Below are positions 8,665 through 17,145 of a stretch of DNA of 46,930 nucleotides, piece after piece; within the stretch, counting starts at the first letter, position 1, and the number at the start of each line of letters is the position of its first letter. The position numbers were made by a program, and so were the translations under genes. The stretch covers positions 1 through 46,930 of the forward strand of contig JAJTHN010000047.1 of NCBI GenBank assembly GCA_021297895.1, in the 5' to 3' direction. The notes under the pieces are model-generated. The model was not told the DNA's origin. It worked only from the letters and a program-made list of their open reading frames with translations, and did not search any database. The DNA comes from Phycisphaeraceae bacterium. GTDB lineage: Bacteria; Planctomycetota; Phycisphaerae; Phycisphaerales; UBA1924.

Positions 8665-9762
8665 TCAGTGGCGACGGCGGAAGGCCATCACACCGCCCAG
8701 ACCCAGCAGGGCCGCGGCGCCCGGCGTGGGAACCGCGCGGAACTCGGCCCACTCGACGACCAGCCGAGCCGTGCCCTCGTAGCCGGGGCCCATGCTCGCG
8801 CGAGCGTCGGCGTTGCCGAAGTCGCGATTGAGCGTGATGATGTCGGCCAGCGCCGAGTACGTCAGGTTGAACGTGCCGCCGCTCTGCACGAGGCTCGACA
8901 GCACGTTGTACGACTTGGTGAACGAATAGCCGACGCTGTTGGCCGTCAGGCCCGCGCTGGGCTCGGCAACGAACTGTCCCTCAACGAACACCGCGTCGAT
9001 GCCGCCCGAGCGGCCGACCGTCGGGTTGCCCGAAGCGTTCGAGGCGTTGAAGCCCCAGGCGATGTCGTAGCTGCCGCTGCCGGCGTTGTTGCCCTCGACG
9101 ATGGCGTTGACGCGGATCGAGTTGCCCGTGCTGGCGATCCCGCCGAAGGCCGACGTGAAGAAGCCCGCGCCGATCGTCGCGTCGACGAAGAACTTGCTGC
9201 GGCCCGTGTTGCCGCCGCCGATGACCTTCAGCAGCATCTGGTCAGCGCCCCAGCCAAGGCCGACTTCGAGTCGGGCCGCGACCGGCACGCGAACGATCTG
9301 GCCGAACGTCGCGATGCCGCCCGCGTCGGGCGCGGTGTTGTTCCAGTGGTTCAGCGAGACCTGACGCTGCTCCGTCGCGGAGCGCGGGAAGTTCGAGCCG
9401 GCGCTGGTGCCGCCGTAGCCGAAGTTGTAGTTGCGGAAGCCCGCCGGGCCGGGGGGCGAGCCGGTGCCGAAGTTGCCGAAGATCTGACGCTGCACGTACT
9501 GCTGCGCCGAAACGTCGCCGCCGGTGAACCACGGCGTGCCCGGCTCATCCATCACGCCGAACGACGTGTCGGTGAACGGGCCGGTCGTCTGACCGTTTCC
9601 GCCGCCGCGCGGCGTACCCTGAGGGCCCGTGTCATACGAGCCCGTGCCGACCGCCTGCCAGGTCCAACCGCTCGGCAGCGTGGTGTTGCTCGGGGCCGCA
9701 ACCGCAGAGCCCGCGCACGCCGCGACGAACGCGGCAGAAACAATGATCAACTTGAACAGCAT
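8665..9762 (-). CDS. Secreted PEP-CTERM-like protein
   Basis: A 365-residue exported protein. The ATG at 9762 follows AGGAG by 8-9 nt. Residues 1-22 (MLFKLIIVSAAFVAACAGSA) plus VAA form the signal peptide. The body is rich in Gly, Asn, Ser and Thr with beta-type segments, as in PEP-CTERM surface proteins. The tail reads AVPTPGAAALLGLGGVMAF followed by RRRH, a PEP-CTERM-like signal with PTP. It is monocistronic, with its own promoter (9820-9847) and terminator (8600-8636). The function is unknown; by family analogy it is a cell-surface or matrix protein handled by an exosortase encoded elsewhere. Confidence 0.87.
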   Translation of the reverse strand: MLFKLIIVSAAFVAACAGSAVAAPSNTTLPSGWTWQAVGTGSYDTGPQGTPRGGGNGQTTGPFTDTSFGVMDEPGTPWFTGGDVSAQQYVQRQIFGNFGTGSPPGPAGFRNYNFGYGGTSAGSNFPRSATEQRQVSLNHWNNTAPDAGGIATFGQIVRVPVAARLEVGLGWGADQMLLKVIGGGNTGRSKFFVDATIGAGFFTSAFGGIASTGNSIRVNAIVEGNNAGSGSYDIAWGFNASNASGNPTVGRSGGIDAVFVEGQFVAEPSAGLTANSVGYSFTKSYNVLSSLVQSGGTFNLTYSALADIITLNRDFGNADARASMGPGYEGTARLVVEWAEFRAVPTPGAAALLGLGGVMAFRRRH

Positions 9763-9819
9763 TTCTCTCTCTCCTCTGTGCGAGACGCAACCTGACCCGG
9801 ATCTCCCGGGCCTCTCCCC

Positions 9820-9847
9820 ACTATAGGCCAAGAGAAAACCGACGCAA
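9820..9847 (-). promoter_or_regulatory. Sigma-70-like promoter of the second PEP-CTERM-like gene
   Basis: On the - strand a -35 TTGCGT (9842-9847) and a -10 TATAGT (9820-9825) are separated by 16 bp. The predicted start lies about 50 nt before the ATG at 9762, leaving room for the AGGAG site. This is the best match to the classical consensus in the window. Confidence 0.6.
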
Positions 9848-9901
9848 TACTCGCGCTCTGGTTCGAGTGGTCCCCGGGTGAATCACCGATCACCGGCGTC
9901 A

Positions 9902-9921
9902 AACTACGAAATATCGTAGTT
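9902..9921. promoter_or_regulatory. AT-rich dyad (operator or terminator)
   Basis: A perfect 8-bp inverted repeat AACTACGA/TCGTAGTT with AATA between. It lies 33 bp after the stop of the fucose-synthase-like gene and about 55 bp before the -35 of the PEP-CTERM-like gene. On the - strand it is followed by only TTTGAC, so a terminator role is weak; an operator is equally possible. Confidence 0.4.
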
Positions 9922-9953
9922 CGCCAAGGACAATCTGGGCAACTTTGGCGATG

Positions 9954-10919
9954 TTATCGGGCGTTCGCCCGATACCAGTCGATCGTCCGTCGGAGGCCTT
10001 CTTCAAAGCCGACTTTGGCCTGCCATCCCAGCAACTTCTTGGCCCGCTGGGTGTCCAGGCACCGCCGCGGCTGGCCGTCGGGCTTGGTCGAATCCCAGAC
10101 GATGTCGCCCTTGAAGCCTGTCAGGCGGACAATCAGCTCGACCAGGTCCTTGATCGTGATCTCGAAACTGGCGCCGAGGTTGATCGGCGTCGGGTCGTCC
10201 ATCACCTCCGCCGAGCGCAGGATGCCCTCCGCGGCGTCTTCGGAGAACAGGAACTCTCGGCTGGCCTTGCCCGTTCCCCAGCAGACGATCTGCTTGTCGC
10301 CGCGATTCTGGGCCTCGATGCACTTGCGGATCAGCGCGGGGATGACGTGGCTGGACTCGAGGTCGAAGTTGTCCTCCGGGCCGTAGAGGTTCACGGGCAG
10401 GACATACGCCGACTTCATGCTGTACTGGAGCTTGTACGCATCGAGCATCTGCCACGCGGCCTTCTTGGCCACGCCGTACGGTGCGTTGGTCTCTTCGGGG
10501 TAGCCGTTCCAGAGCTCATCCTCGACGAATGGGACGGGCGTGAACTTGGGATAGGCGCAGATCGTGCCAACTTGGACGAACTTGCCGCCACGATCGACCA
10601 TGCCGTCGGCGCGGGCCAACTCGATGAGGTGCAGCGCCATGGCCATGTTGGCGAAGAAGTAGCGACCGGGGCTCTTGCGGTTGGCGCCGATTCCGCCGAC
10701 TTCCGCCGCCAAGTGGATGACCACATCGGCCTTTTGGCCGGGGAAGGCGTCCTTGTACAGGCGGGCCACATCACCCTCGCGGGTCAGATCGAAGTCCTTG
10801 CGGCGGGGCACGAAGATGTGCTGAGGCGATACGCCGCGCGCGTGAAGGCCCTTGACGACACACTTGCCCAGAAACCCGGCGCCGCCGGTGACGATGATGC
10901 GCTTGCCCTTGAGGTCCAT
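9954..10919 (-). CDS. fcl: GDP-L-fucose synthase-like NAD-dependent epimerase/reductase
   Basis: A 321-residue short-chain dehydrogenase of the extended type. The nucleotide-binding motif TGGAGFLG is at 11-18 and the catalytic Tyr-Lys pair at Y148 and K152 ([10 protein letters not shown]). The regions [30 protein letters not shown] and [18 protein letters not shown] follow GDP-L-fucose synthases closely. That enzyme converts GDP-4-keto-6-deoxymannose to GDP-L-fucose with NADPH for surface glycans. No GDP-mannose dehydratase gene is in the window. The gene lies 46 bp behind the methyltransferase gene at 10966-11607 and is probably cotranscribed with it. Confidence 0.87.
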   Translation of the reverse strand: MDLKGKRIIVTGGAGFLGKCVVKGLHARGVSPQHIFVPRRKDFDLTREGDVARLYKDAFPGQKADVVIHLAAEVGGIGANRKSPGRYFFANMAMALHLIELARADGMVDRGGKFVQVGTICAYPKFTPVPFVEDELWNGYPEETNAPYGVAKKAAWQMLDAYKLQYSMKSAYVLPVNLYGPEDNFDLESSHVIPALIRKCIEAQNRGDKQIVCWGTGKASREFLFSEDAAEGILRSAEVMDDPTPINLGASFEITIKDLVELIVRLTGFKGDIVWDSTKPDGQPRRCLDTQRAKKLLGWQAKVGFEEGLRRTIDWYRANAR

Positions 10920-10965
10920 ATTGGGCGGAGGGTATGCGTCGTGGGCGTCGCTGCGTGATTCGAGA

Positions 10966-11607
10966 TCAGTGCGGAGCGAAGAACCCGGCGGTATCGGTCA
11001 CGCCGTCACTGGTCCAAGTCCGCCGCCATGAGGCGGTGGCGTCCGAGAACTTCTGCCAGAGCGGGCCATCGGGCGGACCGTCGGCGCGGAGGCTGGCGGG
11101 GGCGTGGGTGGGGTGAGGCAGGTGACGGTTGACGTTGTCGACCAGAATCAACCCGCCGGGCCGGATATGGGCCAGGGCCCACATCGCCGCGTGATCTCGG
11201 TTGATGCCGTCAACCAGGATCACGTCGGCCTTTCCATCGGGCGAGTGGGCGGCAAGTGCCGCGTCCACGGGCGCGATGTAGCTTTCGGGTGTGCGTTCCA
11301 CGCGGAGGTACGTGACGTTTTTCAGGCCTTTGGCGGCCAGTTCCTTGGTCACGTGGGAATGCCACTGTTCGTTGTGCTCCGCCGAGATCACGTGCGCGGT
11401 GCGTCGCGCAAACCACATGGTCGATCTCCCGGAGCCGAACTCAACGAGGACATCGGTTGAGCGCAGGTACCCGGAGAGAAAGTCGATCATCGTCCGGGTA
11501 AGCCACGGCGCTTCTGGGTGGGCGCGCTGATAGCGCGAGAGCATGAGGCGGTTGACGACATACCGAGGAGTCCAGTGCGACTTGAGCATGAGGCCAGTCT
11601 CCGACAT
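10966..11607 (-). CDS. SAM-dependent methyltransferase-like protein
   Basis: A 213-residue class I methyltransferase-like protein. The SAM-binding motif I appears as VEFGSGRS (E56, G58, G60). ISAEH follows as the likely acidic end of strand 2, and [20 protein letters not shown] then [11 protein letters not shown] as later strands. The substrate is not predictable, but its place upstream of the fucose-synthase-like gene and back to back with an FkbM-type gene suggests glycan decoration. The start is uncertain: ATG at 11607 is used, while ATG at 11589 has GGAG 9 nt upstream and would remove six residues. No transmembrane segment. Confidence 0.75.
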   Translation of the reverse strand: MSETGLMLKSHWTPRYVVNRLMLSRYQRAHPEAPWLTRTMIDFLSGYLRSTDVLVEFGSGRSTMWFARRTAHVISAEHNEQWHSHVTKELAAKGLKNVTYLRVERTPESYIAPVDAALAAHSPDGKADVILVDGINRDHAAMWALAHIRPGGLILVDNVNRHLPHPTHAPASLRADGPPDGPLWQKFSDATASWRRTWTSDGVTDTAGFFAPH

Positions 11608-11719
11608 CGGGAAAAGTGCGGTGCAGGTTTGCCGCGGCGGGACAAAGCCGCATGGGTCTCTCCTGAGACCATACCACAAGAAGGAGACCAGGACATATCA
11701 TTCCTTCAAATCAATTCCA

Positions 11720-11747
11720 TTGCAGTACCTAGGTAGTGTGGTATTCT
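11720..11747 (+). promoter_or_regulatory. Putative promoter of the FkbM gene with a palindrome in its spacer
   Basis: TTGCAG (11720-11725) and TATTCT (11742-11747) are 16 bp apart in the most AT-rich part of this intergenic region. The perfect 10-bp palindrome TACCTAGGTA at 11726-11735 fills the start of the spacer, where a repressor or activator could bind. Roughly 100 nt separate it from the start codon. Confidence 0.35.
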
Positions 11748-11850
11748 CCCGTCTATGGCGAGCACACCTTCACATATCGGTGTTTGGAATCGGTGCTAAC
11801 GGCTGCTCGGGCGGGTTATTCGATTGCCGCTGCGGCTGATTCCGCCGGCG

Positions 11851-12537
11851 ATGGTTGTGAGGGTGGTTCGCGGCCCGTTGGTCGGTGCTCGGTGGATCGC
11901 GGGTGCGCACATTCATGGCTGCTGGCTCGGGACGTACGAGCGTGACAAGGCGGAGCTCTTTGCGGGCATGGTGACGCAGGGCGGTGTGCTCTACGACATC
12001 GTGGCGAATGTCGGGTACTACGCGATCATGGGTGGGCGATGTGTCGGCCCGTCGGGGCAGGTGTACGCCTTCGAGCCGGTGCCGCGGAACGTCGGGTTTC
12101 TGCGTCGGCACATCGAGATCAATGGTCTGCGGAATGTCAGCGTGATCGAGGCCGGCGTGAGCGATGCGCCGGGCGAAACGACCTTTGACCTTGGGCCGAA
12201 TCCGGCGATGGGTCACATCGCTTCCACGACGGCGGTGCAGTCGGTGGGCAGGTCGCTGACGATTCGGCTTGAGTCCATCGACGATCTTCTGAACAAGGGG
12301 CGGCTGCGTCCGCCGAACTGGGTGAAGATCGACGTTGAAGGTGCTGAGGAGCTGGTGCTGGCCGGGATGCGCGGCTGTCTGATGGCCCATAAGCCGACGA
12401 TCCTGCTGGCGACGCACAGCCCCGCGCTGCACGCCTCGTGCGACGCGACGCTTCGGGCTCTGGGATACTCGACGCGCACGCTTGAGGATCCATCCGTGTT
12501 CGACGGTCGGGGCGAGCTTCTGGCGACACCCGCCTGA
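11851..12537 (+). CDS. FkbM-family methyltransferase
   Basis: A 228-residue SAM-dependent O-methyltransferase-like protein of the FkbM family, which modifies sugars or polyketides. Recognisable parts are YDIVANVGYYAI at 48-59 (motif I), VYAFEPVPRNVGFLRRHIEI, and WVKIDVEGAEELVLAGM, all typical of the family. The first glycine of motif I, normally D-x-G-A-N-x-G, is Val51 here, which is unusual. ATG at 11851 is taken as the start; a TTG at 11824 in frame is possible. It is divergent from the other methyltransferase and is followed by a flippase, consistent with a small surface-glycan locus. Confidence 0.82.
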   Translation: MVVRVVRGPLVGARWIAGAHIHGCWLGTYERDKAELFAGMVTQGGVLYDIVANVGYYAIMGGRCVGPSGQVYAFEPVPRNVGFLRRHIEINGLRNVSVIEAGVSDAPGETTFDLGPNPAMGHIASTTAVQSVGRSLTIRLESIDDLLNKGRLRPPNWVKIDVEGAEELVLAGMRGCLMAHKPTILLATHSPALHASCDATLRALGYSTRTLEDPSVFDGRGELLATPA

Positions 12538-12642
12538 TGCGGGCGTGATGTGCCGCGCTGCGAGAACCGCGCGGTGGCGGGGTGCGTAGACGGTGGGGGA
12601 GGGGGCCGGGCGTCGGGACGGACGCGGGCATTCCTGTCGGGC

Positions 12643-12648
12643 TATGTT
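12643..12648 (+). promoter_or_regulatory. Possible -10 TATGTT for the flippase gene
   Basis: The hexamer lies 42 bp before the GTG at 12691. If used, transcription begins near 12655 and excludes the upstream GTG at 12550 as a start. No good -35 is visible. Confidence 0.25.
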
Positions 12649-12690
12649 GTCGCCCCGGCGCGGGCTCGCCGCGCCACGGAGCGGCCACGC

Positions 12691-14349
12691 GTGACGACCG
12701 GTGAACCGGACAACTCGGCGACTGACGGATCGGCTCCCAGGCCCGGCGGTACGGGCTCGACGTCCGCGGCGATGGGCCAGACGGTTGGCCGCGGTCTGTC
12801 GGTCGCGCTGCTCTCCAACGCGGGGGCCAAGGGGCTGGCGATCATCGCGCAGGTGGTGCTCGGGCTCTGTCTGACGCTCGAGGACTTTGGCCTCTTTGCG
12901 CTGACGCTGTCGGTGCAGATGTTCATCCAGACATTCCGGGACGGCGGGGTGCGAGATTACCTGGTCACCAGAGCGCAGGATCACGACCGGCTCATCGGGC
13001 CGTGCTTCTGGCTGGCGATGACGATCAACGTGATCGTCGCGCTGGCGCTGGGGATCGCCGGGCACATCATCGCGGCGATTTATGTTCATGGCGACTTCGG
13101 CGCGCGGGCGAGCGAGTTGCCCCTGCTGCTGTGGCTGACGGCGGTCGCCGTACCCATCTCCACGATCCCGTCGGTGCTGCTTGCGAAACTGCGCATCGAC
13201 CTGCGTTTCGAGGCGATCGCGTGGATGACGATCGTCAAGTCGCTGGTGCAGTACGCCGGTTCGATCTGGATGGCGCTGGCGGGCTTCGGCGTGCTTTCGC
13301 TGGTGGTGCCGCTTGTGGTCGCGACGATCGTTGAGGCGGTCATGGCCTGCGTGCTCAACCGGGCGCAGCCGTGGCGGAGTGCGCCGAATGTGAGGATGTG
13401 GGGCCCGGTGATGAAGGACTCGGGCTGGCTGATCGCTTCTTCTGCCGCGTGCGGCGTGTCGAACTTCGGCTACTACCTGCCCGCGGGGTACTTTGTCTCA
13501 TCGGCGACGATGGGGGCGTACTACTTCGCCGTATCGCTGCTGATGCAGGTCGAGACGTTCCTAACCAGCGCCTTGCAGAGCACGATGCTCCCGGTGCTCG
13601 TGCGGCTGAGGAACGAGCGTGAGCGTTTCGCCGAGGCGGCGCTGCGTCTGACGCGCTCGCTCGTGCTGCTGTGCACGCCGCTGACGCTCGGTCTGGCGGC
13701 GGTGTTTCCGCTGCTCGATGCGCTGATCTGGAACGGCAAGTTCCACACTTCCACGCTTGTGCTGATCGTGCTGGCGGTCGGCTATCCGGTGCGTGCGGTG
13801 ATGGTTGTCGTGCCCTGGTCCGTGCTGCAGGCGCAGGGGCGGTTCAAGGAACTCTTCTTCATGTGGCTACGCAACGGCATCGGCATGGCGCTGGCGTGCC
13901 TGGTCGGTGCGCTGTGGTGGCGCGAGTCACCGCTGGGCATGGCGATCGTCGTGTCGACCTTCCTGCTCAGTTCGTCGATTCTGAGCGTGGTGGTGACGCT
14001 CCGGCCGTTCGGGCCGCGGGCTGGCGTCATCGCGTGGGCGTGTGTCAAGTCGCTGAGTCTCGGCGTCGTGTCGATGGGGGTTGCGCTGGTGGCCGAGGTG
14101 GTCATCGCGCCGATGCTCGGCCGCGCGTCGGTGTGGATGAACCTCGAAGTGGTGCTCGAGCGTCCGGAGGAGTGGCTGTCGTTCGAGATGCTGTCGCTGG
14201 TAACGCACGCCGCGGCGATCGGCGCGGTTGTCGCGGGGGTGTACGCCGTGCTGGTGCGCATGCTGGCGACCAAGGACCTGCGCGACTTCCTGAGCGTCGC
14301 GCCGGCGAAACTCGGCGGGCTGGCGCGGCGGGTGATGCTGCTGCGTTGA
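12691..14349 (+). CDS. Oligosaccharide flippase (Wzx/MOP-type membrane protein)
   Basis: A 552-residue polytopic membrane protein with about 12-14 hydrophobic helices, beginning with GLSVALLSNAGAKGLAIIAQVVLGL after a hydrophilic N-terminal tail of 27 residues. The phrase LTLEDFGLFALTLSVQMFIQTFRDGGVRDYLV, cut here only as a description, is the amphipathic start typical of polysaccharide exporters of the MOP superfamily (RfbX/Wzx, lipopolysaccharide O-unit or teichuronic acid transport). Such proteins flip lipid-linked sugars across the inner membrane. The GTG start is chosen because GGAG sits 9 nt upstream; GTG 12550 and ATG 12772 are alternatives. Its substrate is probably the glycan made with the neighbouring enzymes. 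Confidence 0.85.
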   Translation: MTTGEPDNSATDGSAPRPGGTGSTSAAMGQTVGRGLSVALLSNAGAKGLAIIAQVVLGLCLTLEDFGLFALTLSVQMFIQTFRDGGVRDYLVTRAQDHDRLIGPCFWLAMTINVIVALALGIAGHIIAAIYVHGDFGARASELPLLLWLTAVAVPISTIPSVLLAKLRIDLRFEAIAWMTIVKSLVQYAGSIWMALAGFGVLSLVVPLVVATIVEAVMACVLNRAQPWRSAPNVRMWGPVMKDSGWLIASSAACGVSNFGYYLPAGYFVSSATMGAYYFAVSLLMQVETFLTSALQSTMLPVLVRLRNERERFAEAALRLTRSLVLLCTPLTLGLAAVFPLLDALIWNGKFHTSTLVLIVLAVGYPVRAVMVVVPWSVLQAQGRFKELFFMWLRNGIGMALACLVGALWWRESPLGMAIVVSTFLLSSSILSVVVTLRPFGPRAGVIAWACVKSLSLGVVSMGVALVAEVVIAPMLGRASVWMNLEVVLERPEEWLSFEMLSLVTHAAAIGAVVAGVYAVLVRMLATKDLRDFLSVAPAKLGGLARRVMLLR

Positions 14350-14416
14350 GGCGAGCAGACCGAACGGCGGCGAGCAGTGCTCGTCGTTTCCGAGAGCGTT
14401 CAGCGAAAAAGCGGGC

Positions 14417-15808
14417 TCAGCGGGCCGGGGTGGTGCTCGGCGAACTGCCCGCGTTCGTGAGTTTCGGGTCGGCCACGATCGTGATCGGGATCGTGCGCTG
14501 CGCCTGCGTGCCCGCGGCGATGTCCCGCACCGTGACCTTCAGTGAGTAGGTCCCGATGCTCAGTGTCGCGGGCAGTTCGATGCGCTGGGTCAGGAACCAG
14601 TCGCGCGGGGGCGTCCGCCCGGCTTCGCGGGCGACCTGCTCGGGGCTGTGCCAGGCGAGCGTGCCGTCGGCGTGGTAGAGGCTCCACTGCTGGCCGAGGT
14701 GCACGAGGTAGCGGGCCTCCGGATCGGCGTTGGCCGGCGGTTCGCCCGCCGCGGGTGACGAGCCGCTGAGCTCGGTCACGCTGAAGCGGTCGACCTCCGT
14801 GTACAGAATCGCCCGCACGGGACGCGCGGCCAGAAACGTCGTTGTTCGGAACGGGGTGAAGCGGCCGAAGCCATCGACGCGTGTGCACAGCACCGCGCTG
14901 GGAATGCTCAGGCTCTTGAGGGCGGCGCTGCGTCGCGCGGCCTCGTCGAGAAGTTGGGCGATCGCACGGGCGTCGAGGGTGGTGTTCGTCGCCGGGGCGG
15001 TGCCGGGTGTCGGGCCGCCGGTGGTCAGCATCGAGCGTGTGAGCGATTCGACCGCGTCCAGTGCCGCGAGTTGCTGCGGCGAGAGGCGGGCCCGTACGCG
15101 TGAGAGTTCGGCGGCGCTGGCGGTGTCGGGCGTGCCGGTCTGGGTGGCGATGCTCGAGACCATCGCCAGCGACAGGGCCAGACGCAGGTCGGCATCGGGC
15201 GCGGGCGAAGTCGAGTCGCCGGGGGCGGCGAGCGAGCGGGCGAGTTGGGCGATCAGCGCCTCGCGTTGCTCGCCGGTGCTTGCGGCGGCGGTGCCCTCCG
15301 CGGCCGGGGTGAACGCCGGCGTGGTCGTCGGCGCTTCCGCGGCGGCCGGCGAAGGCGATGCGAATGCGCTCGATGGGAGGGACGAATCGGCCGCGCTCGC
15401 GTCGTTCGCGATGGTGGTCGACGCGGGCTCGGGCTCGGTCGGCGGTGGGGGGGCATCCAGCCGCGGGCGGCGTGGCTGGTCGGCCCGCGAGGCGCGGGTG
15501 GGTTCGGCTGGCTCGCGCTCGGGCTGGGGATCCGTTGTCGCGATGGGCTGGGCGAGGGCGTCGAGCTTCGCGCGGCGCTGCGGGTCCACACCCGCGAAGG
15601 TCTCGCGGAGGCCCTCGGCGATCGACGCGTCGCCCTGGGGCGAGGCCGCCGATTCCGGCCCGCGATCAGCCGTGGCCTCGGTGGTGCTTGCGCAGCCAGC
15701 GAGCAGCGAGAGTGCGCAGGCTGCCAGCGCGGAGGCTCCGCGAGAGCACGTCTTCCGCCGCGATGCGGCGGCGCGGGTGTTGAGATCGTTCATCGGCGTG
15801 ATCGTCAT
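14417..15808 (-). CDS. Lipoprotein of unknown function
   Basis: A 463-residue predicted lipoprotein. ATG 15808 follows AGGAGG by 6 nt, an excellent site. Residues 22-39 are a signal peptide with lipobox LAGC (acylated C39). Residues 40-190 are a low-complexity linker rich in Pro, Ala, Ser and Thr. Residues about 190-300 look helical (EALIAQLARSLAAP, ALSLAMVSSIATQTG, SRVRARLSPQQLAALDAVE). The last 150 residues appear to be a beta-sandwich (ILYTEVDRFSVTEL, YLVHLGQQWSLYHADGTLAW, LSIGTYSLKVTVRDIAAG). I do not recognise the family. It lies convergent with the flippase gene and 126 bp downstream of holA on the same strand. Confidence 0.75.
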   Translation of the reverse strand: MTITPMNDLNTRAAASRRKTCSRGASALAACALSLLAGCASTTEATADRGPESAASPQGDASIAEGLRETFAGVDPQRRAKLDALAQPIATTDPQPEREPAEPTRASRADQPRRPRLDAPPPPTEPEPASTTIANDASAADSSLPSSAFASPSPAAAEAPTTTPAFTPAAEGTAAASTGEQREALIAQLARSLAAPGDSTSPAPDADLRLALSLAMVSSIATQTGTPDTASAAELSRVRARLSPQQLAALDAVESLTRSMLTTGGPTPGTAPATNTTLDARAIAQLLDEAARRSAALKSLSIPSAVLCTRVDGFGRFTPFRTTTFLAARPVRAILYTEVDRFSVTELSGSSPAAGEPPANADPEARYLVHLGQQWSLYHADGTLAWHSPEQVAREAGRTPPRDWFLTQRIELPATLSIGTYSLKVTVRDIAAGTQAQRTIPITIVADPKLTNAGSSPSTTPAR

Positions 15809-15933
15809 CCGGGGCCTCCTGCCCGCTGGCGGTGCGATCGGGAAAAGGGCCATCCTGGCCCACGGCGGGACGTGTCGGCGCGGGCGCACGGGCAGCCCGG
15901 GGCCAGCGAACCGACTATTGGTCTATCGGCCGA

Positions 15934-17094
15934 TCACCCGCCCAGCCTTGCAAAGTGCAGGGTCAGCATCTCGAGGTTGCGGATCTGGTCGCCTTCGCCG
16001 GACTTGTTCTTGCGGTCGGTTTCGATGGCGTGGCGGAAGAGCTCGTGAGCCGCGGCCGGGGAAAGCCGCTCGGCGATGCGGAGAATCGAGTCGCCCGTTC
16101 TGCCCCAGAGTTTCACCTTTCCGGCCACGGAGCGGGGATTTTCGCCGCTGGCCAGGCCGCGTGCCGCGCCGTCGAGTTTGCGGGCCAGGTCGACGTACGC
16201 GATGCCGATGGCGACCGGATCGTGATCGGAGACTTCGAGCGCGCGGCGGAGCTGGCGGATGGCCTCGGCGGGGTTGCCGCTGAGGGCGTGGATCTGGATG
16301 TCCCAGAGTTGCTCTTCGCGTGAGTCGCCGACAAGCGCTCGGACCATTTCGCGGGTGATGGTGGGTCTGGGTGTGGCCTTGTCCGCCGGGCCGGACTTGA
16401 CGGCCGAGGCGGGAACGGGTGACTCGGCGTTTTCGGCTGCGAGCACCGCGAGTTTGTCCAGATCGCTGTCCAGCCGCGCCATGCTCACGCCGGAGAGGTT
16501 GATCAGTTCGGCCGCGGCATCGGGCGTGAGGATGCAGCCGTGATGCGTGCGGGCGCGGTCGGTGGCCCACCTGGCCGCCTCGAAAGCATCCATGGGCATG
16601 TACTTGACGATGATGCCGCCGGCGTCGGCGATGATCTTGTCGAGTTTGCCCGCGCGCCAGGTGCCGGCGCGAAGCACCAGTGTGCTGGCGGGTTCGGGCT
16701 TCTGGGCGTAGGACTCGAGCATGGCCCGTGGCGTGCGGGTCGAGGATGAGGGGGCGGCCGCGAGCGCCGGCGAAGCGCCGCCTTCGGCGGCAGCCTCATC
16801 CTCCCTTTCCTTCATCAGCAGGTCGGCGTTATCGACCACGACGAGTTTGTGCGTGGCGATGAGGCCGACGGAGCGGAGCTCATCGAGGACATCGGCAACG
16901 CGGGCGGAGTTGCCGTCGAAGGTGATCAGGTCGCACTGGCCGTGGAGCGACTCGAGCGCGGCGCGGATGGCGGAGGTCTTGTCGAGAATGAGGGAGCGCT
17001 CCTCGCCGTGAAGCACGGCGATGGGCGGCACACCCGCGGGGGCCTGAGCGGGGGCTGATGCGGCGGACTTGGATGATGCTGGGGCCTTGGCCAT
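15934..17094 (-). CDS. holA: DNA polymerase III delta subunit (clamp-loader)
   Basis: A 386-residue protein matching HolA, the clamp-loader subunit that opens the beta clamp. Visible family features are the N-terminal PIAVLHGEERSLILDKTSAI, the DLITFDGNSARVADVLDELRSVGLIATHKLVVVDNAD block (described, not one motif), LVLRAGTWRAGKLDKII, the VSMARLDSDLDKLAV segment, ITREMVRALVGDSREEQLWDI and the C-terminal collar-like helices. It is slightly longer than E. coli HolA (343) through an acidic Ala-rich insertion near residues 95-120. There is no ribosome site; TACGCT at 17102-17107 ends 7 nt before the ATG, so the mRNA may be leaderless. It is divergent from the kinase gene with only 51 bp between. 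Confidence 0.85.
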   Translation of the reverse strand: MAKAPASSKSAASAPAQAPAGVPPIAVLHGEERSLILDKTSAIRAALESLHGQCDLITFDGNSARVADVLDELRSVGLIATHKLVVVDNADLLMKEREDEAAAEGGASPALAAAPSSSTRTPRAMLESYAQKPEPASTLVLRAGTWRAGKLDKIIADAGGIIVKYMPMDAFEAARWATDRARTHHGCILTPDAAAELINLSGVSMARLDSDLDKLAVLAAENAESPVPASAVKSGPADKATPRPTITREMVRALVGDSREEQLWDIQIHALSGNPAEAIRQLRRALEVSDHDPVAIGIAYVDLARKLDGAARGLASGENPRSVAGKVKLWGRTGDSILRIAERLSPAAAHELFRHAIETDRKNKSGEGDQIRNLEMLTLHFARLGG

Positions 17095-17101
17095 CGGCGC
17101 G

Positions 17102-17107
17102 AGCGTA
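17102..17107 (-). promoter_or_regulatory. -10 hexamer TACGCT, likely leaderless start of holA
   Basis: On the - strand TACGCT is followed by CGCGCCG and ATG. With the + strand hexamer at 17134-17139 it makes a back-to-back promoter pair in a 51-bp region. Confidence 0.4.
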
Positions 17108-17133
17108 GGTCGGCCCGGGGCGGCCAGGGATGG

Positions 17134-17139
17134 TAGAGT
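17134..17139 (+). promoter_or_regulatory. Extended -10 TGGTAGAGT, likely leaderless start of the kinase gene
   Basis: TAGAGT with an upstream TG one base before it (extended -10) ends 6 nt before the ATG at 17146. No Shine-Dalgarno site is present. Confidence 0.5.
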
Positions 17140-17145
17140 CAGTGC

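Noticed and set aside
9849-9870. tRNA T-loop-like GGTTCGAGT
   Set aside because: No acceptor stem, anticodon arm or CCA-like end is found around it.
11441-11701. Short - strand frame starting at an ATG with AGGAGAG upstream of the methyltransferase
   Set aside because: It overlaps the methyltransferase in another frame and has no protein-like features. It might be a leader peptide, but nothing supports this.
14370-14400. Terminator between the flippase and the lipoprotein gene
   Set aside because: CGAGCAGTGCTCG is a short palindrome with almost no loop and no U tract.
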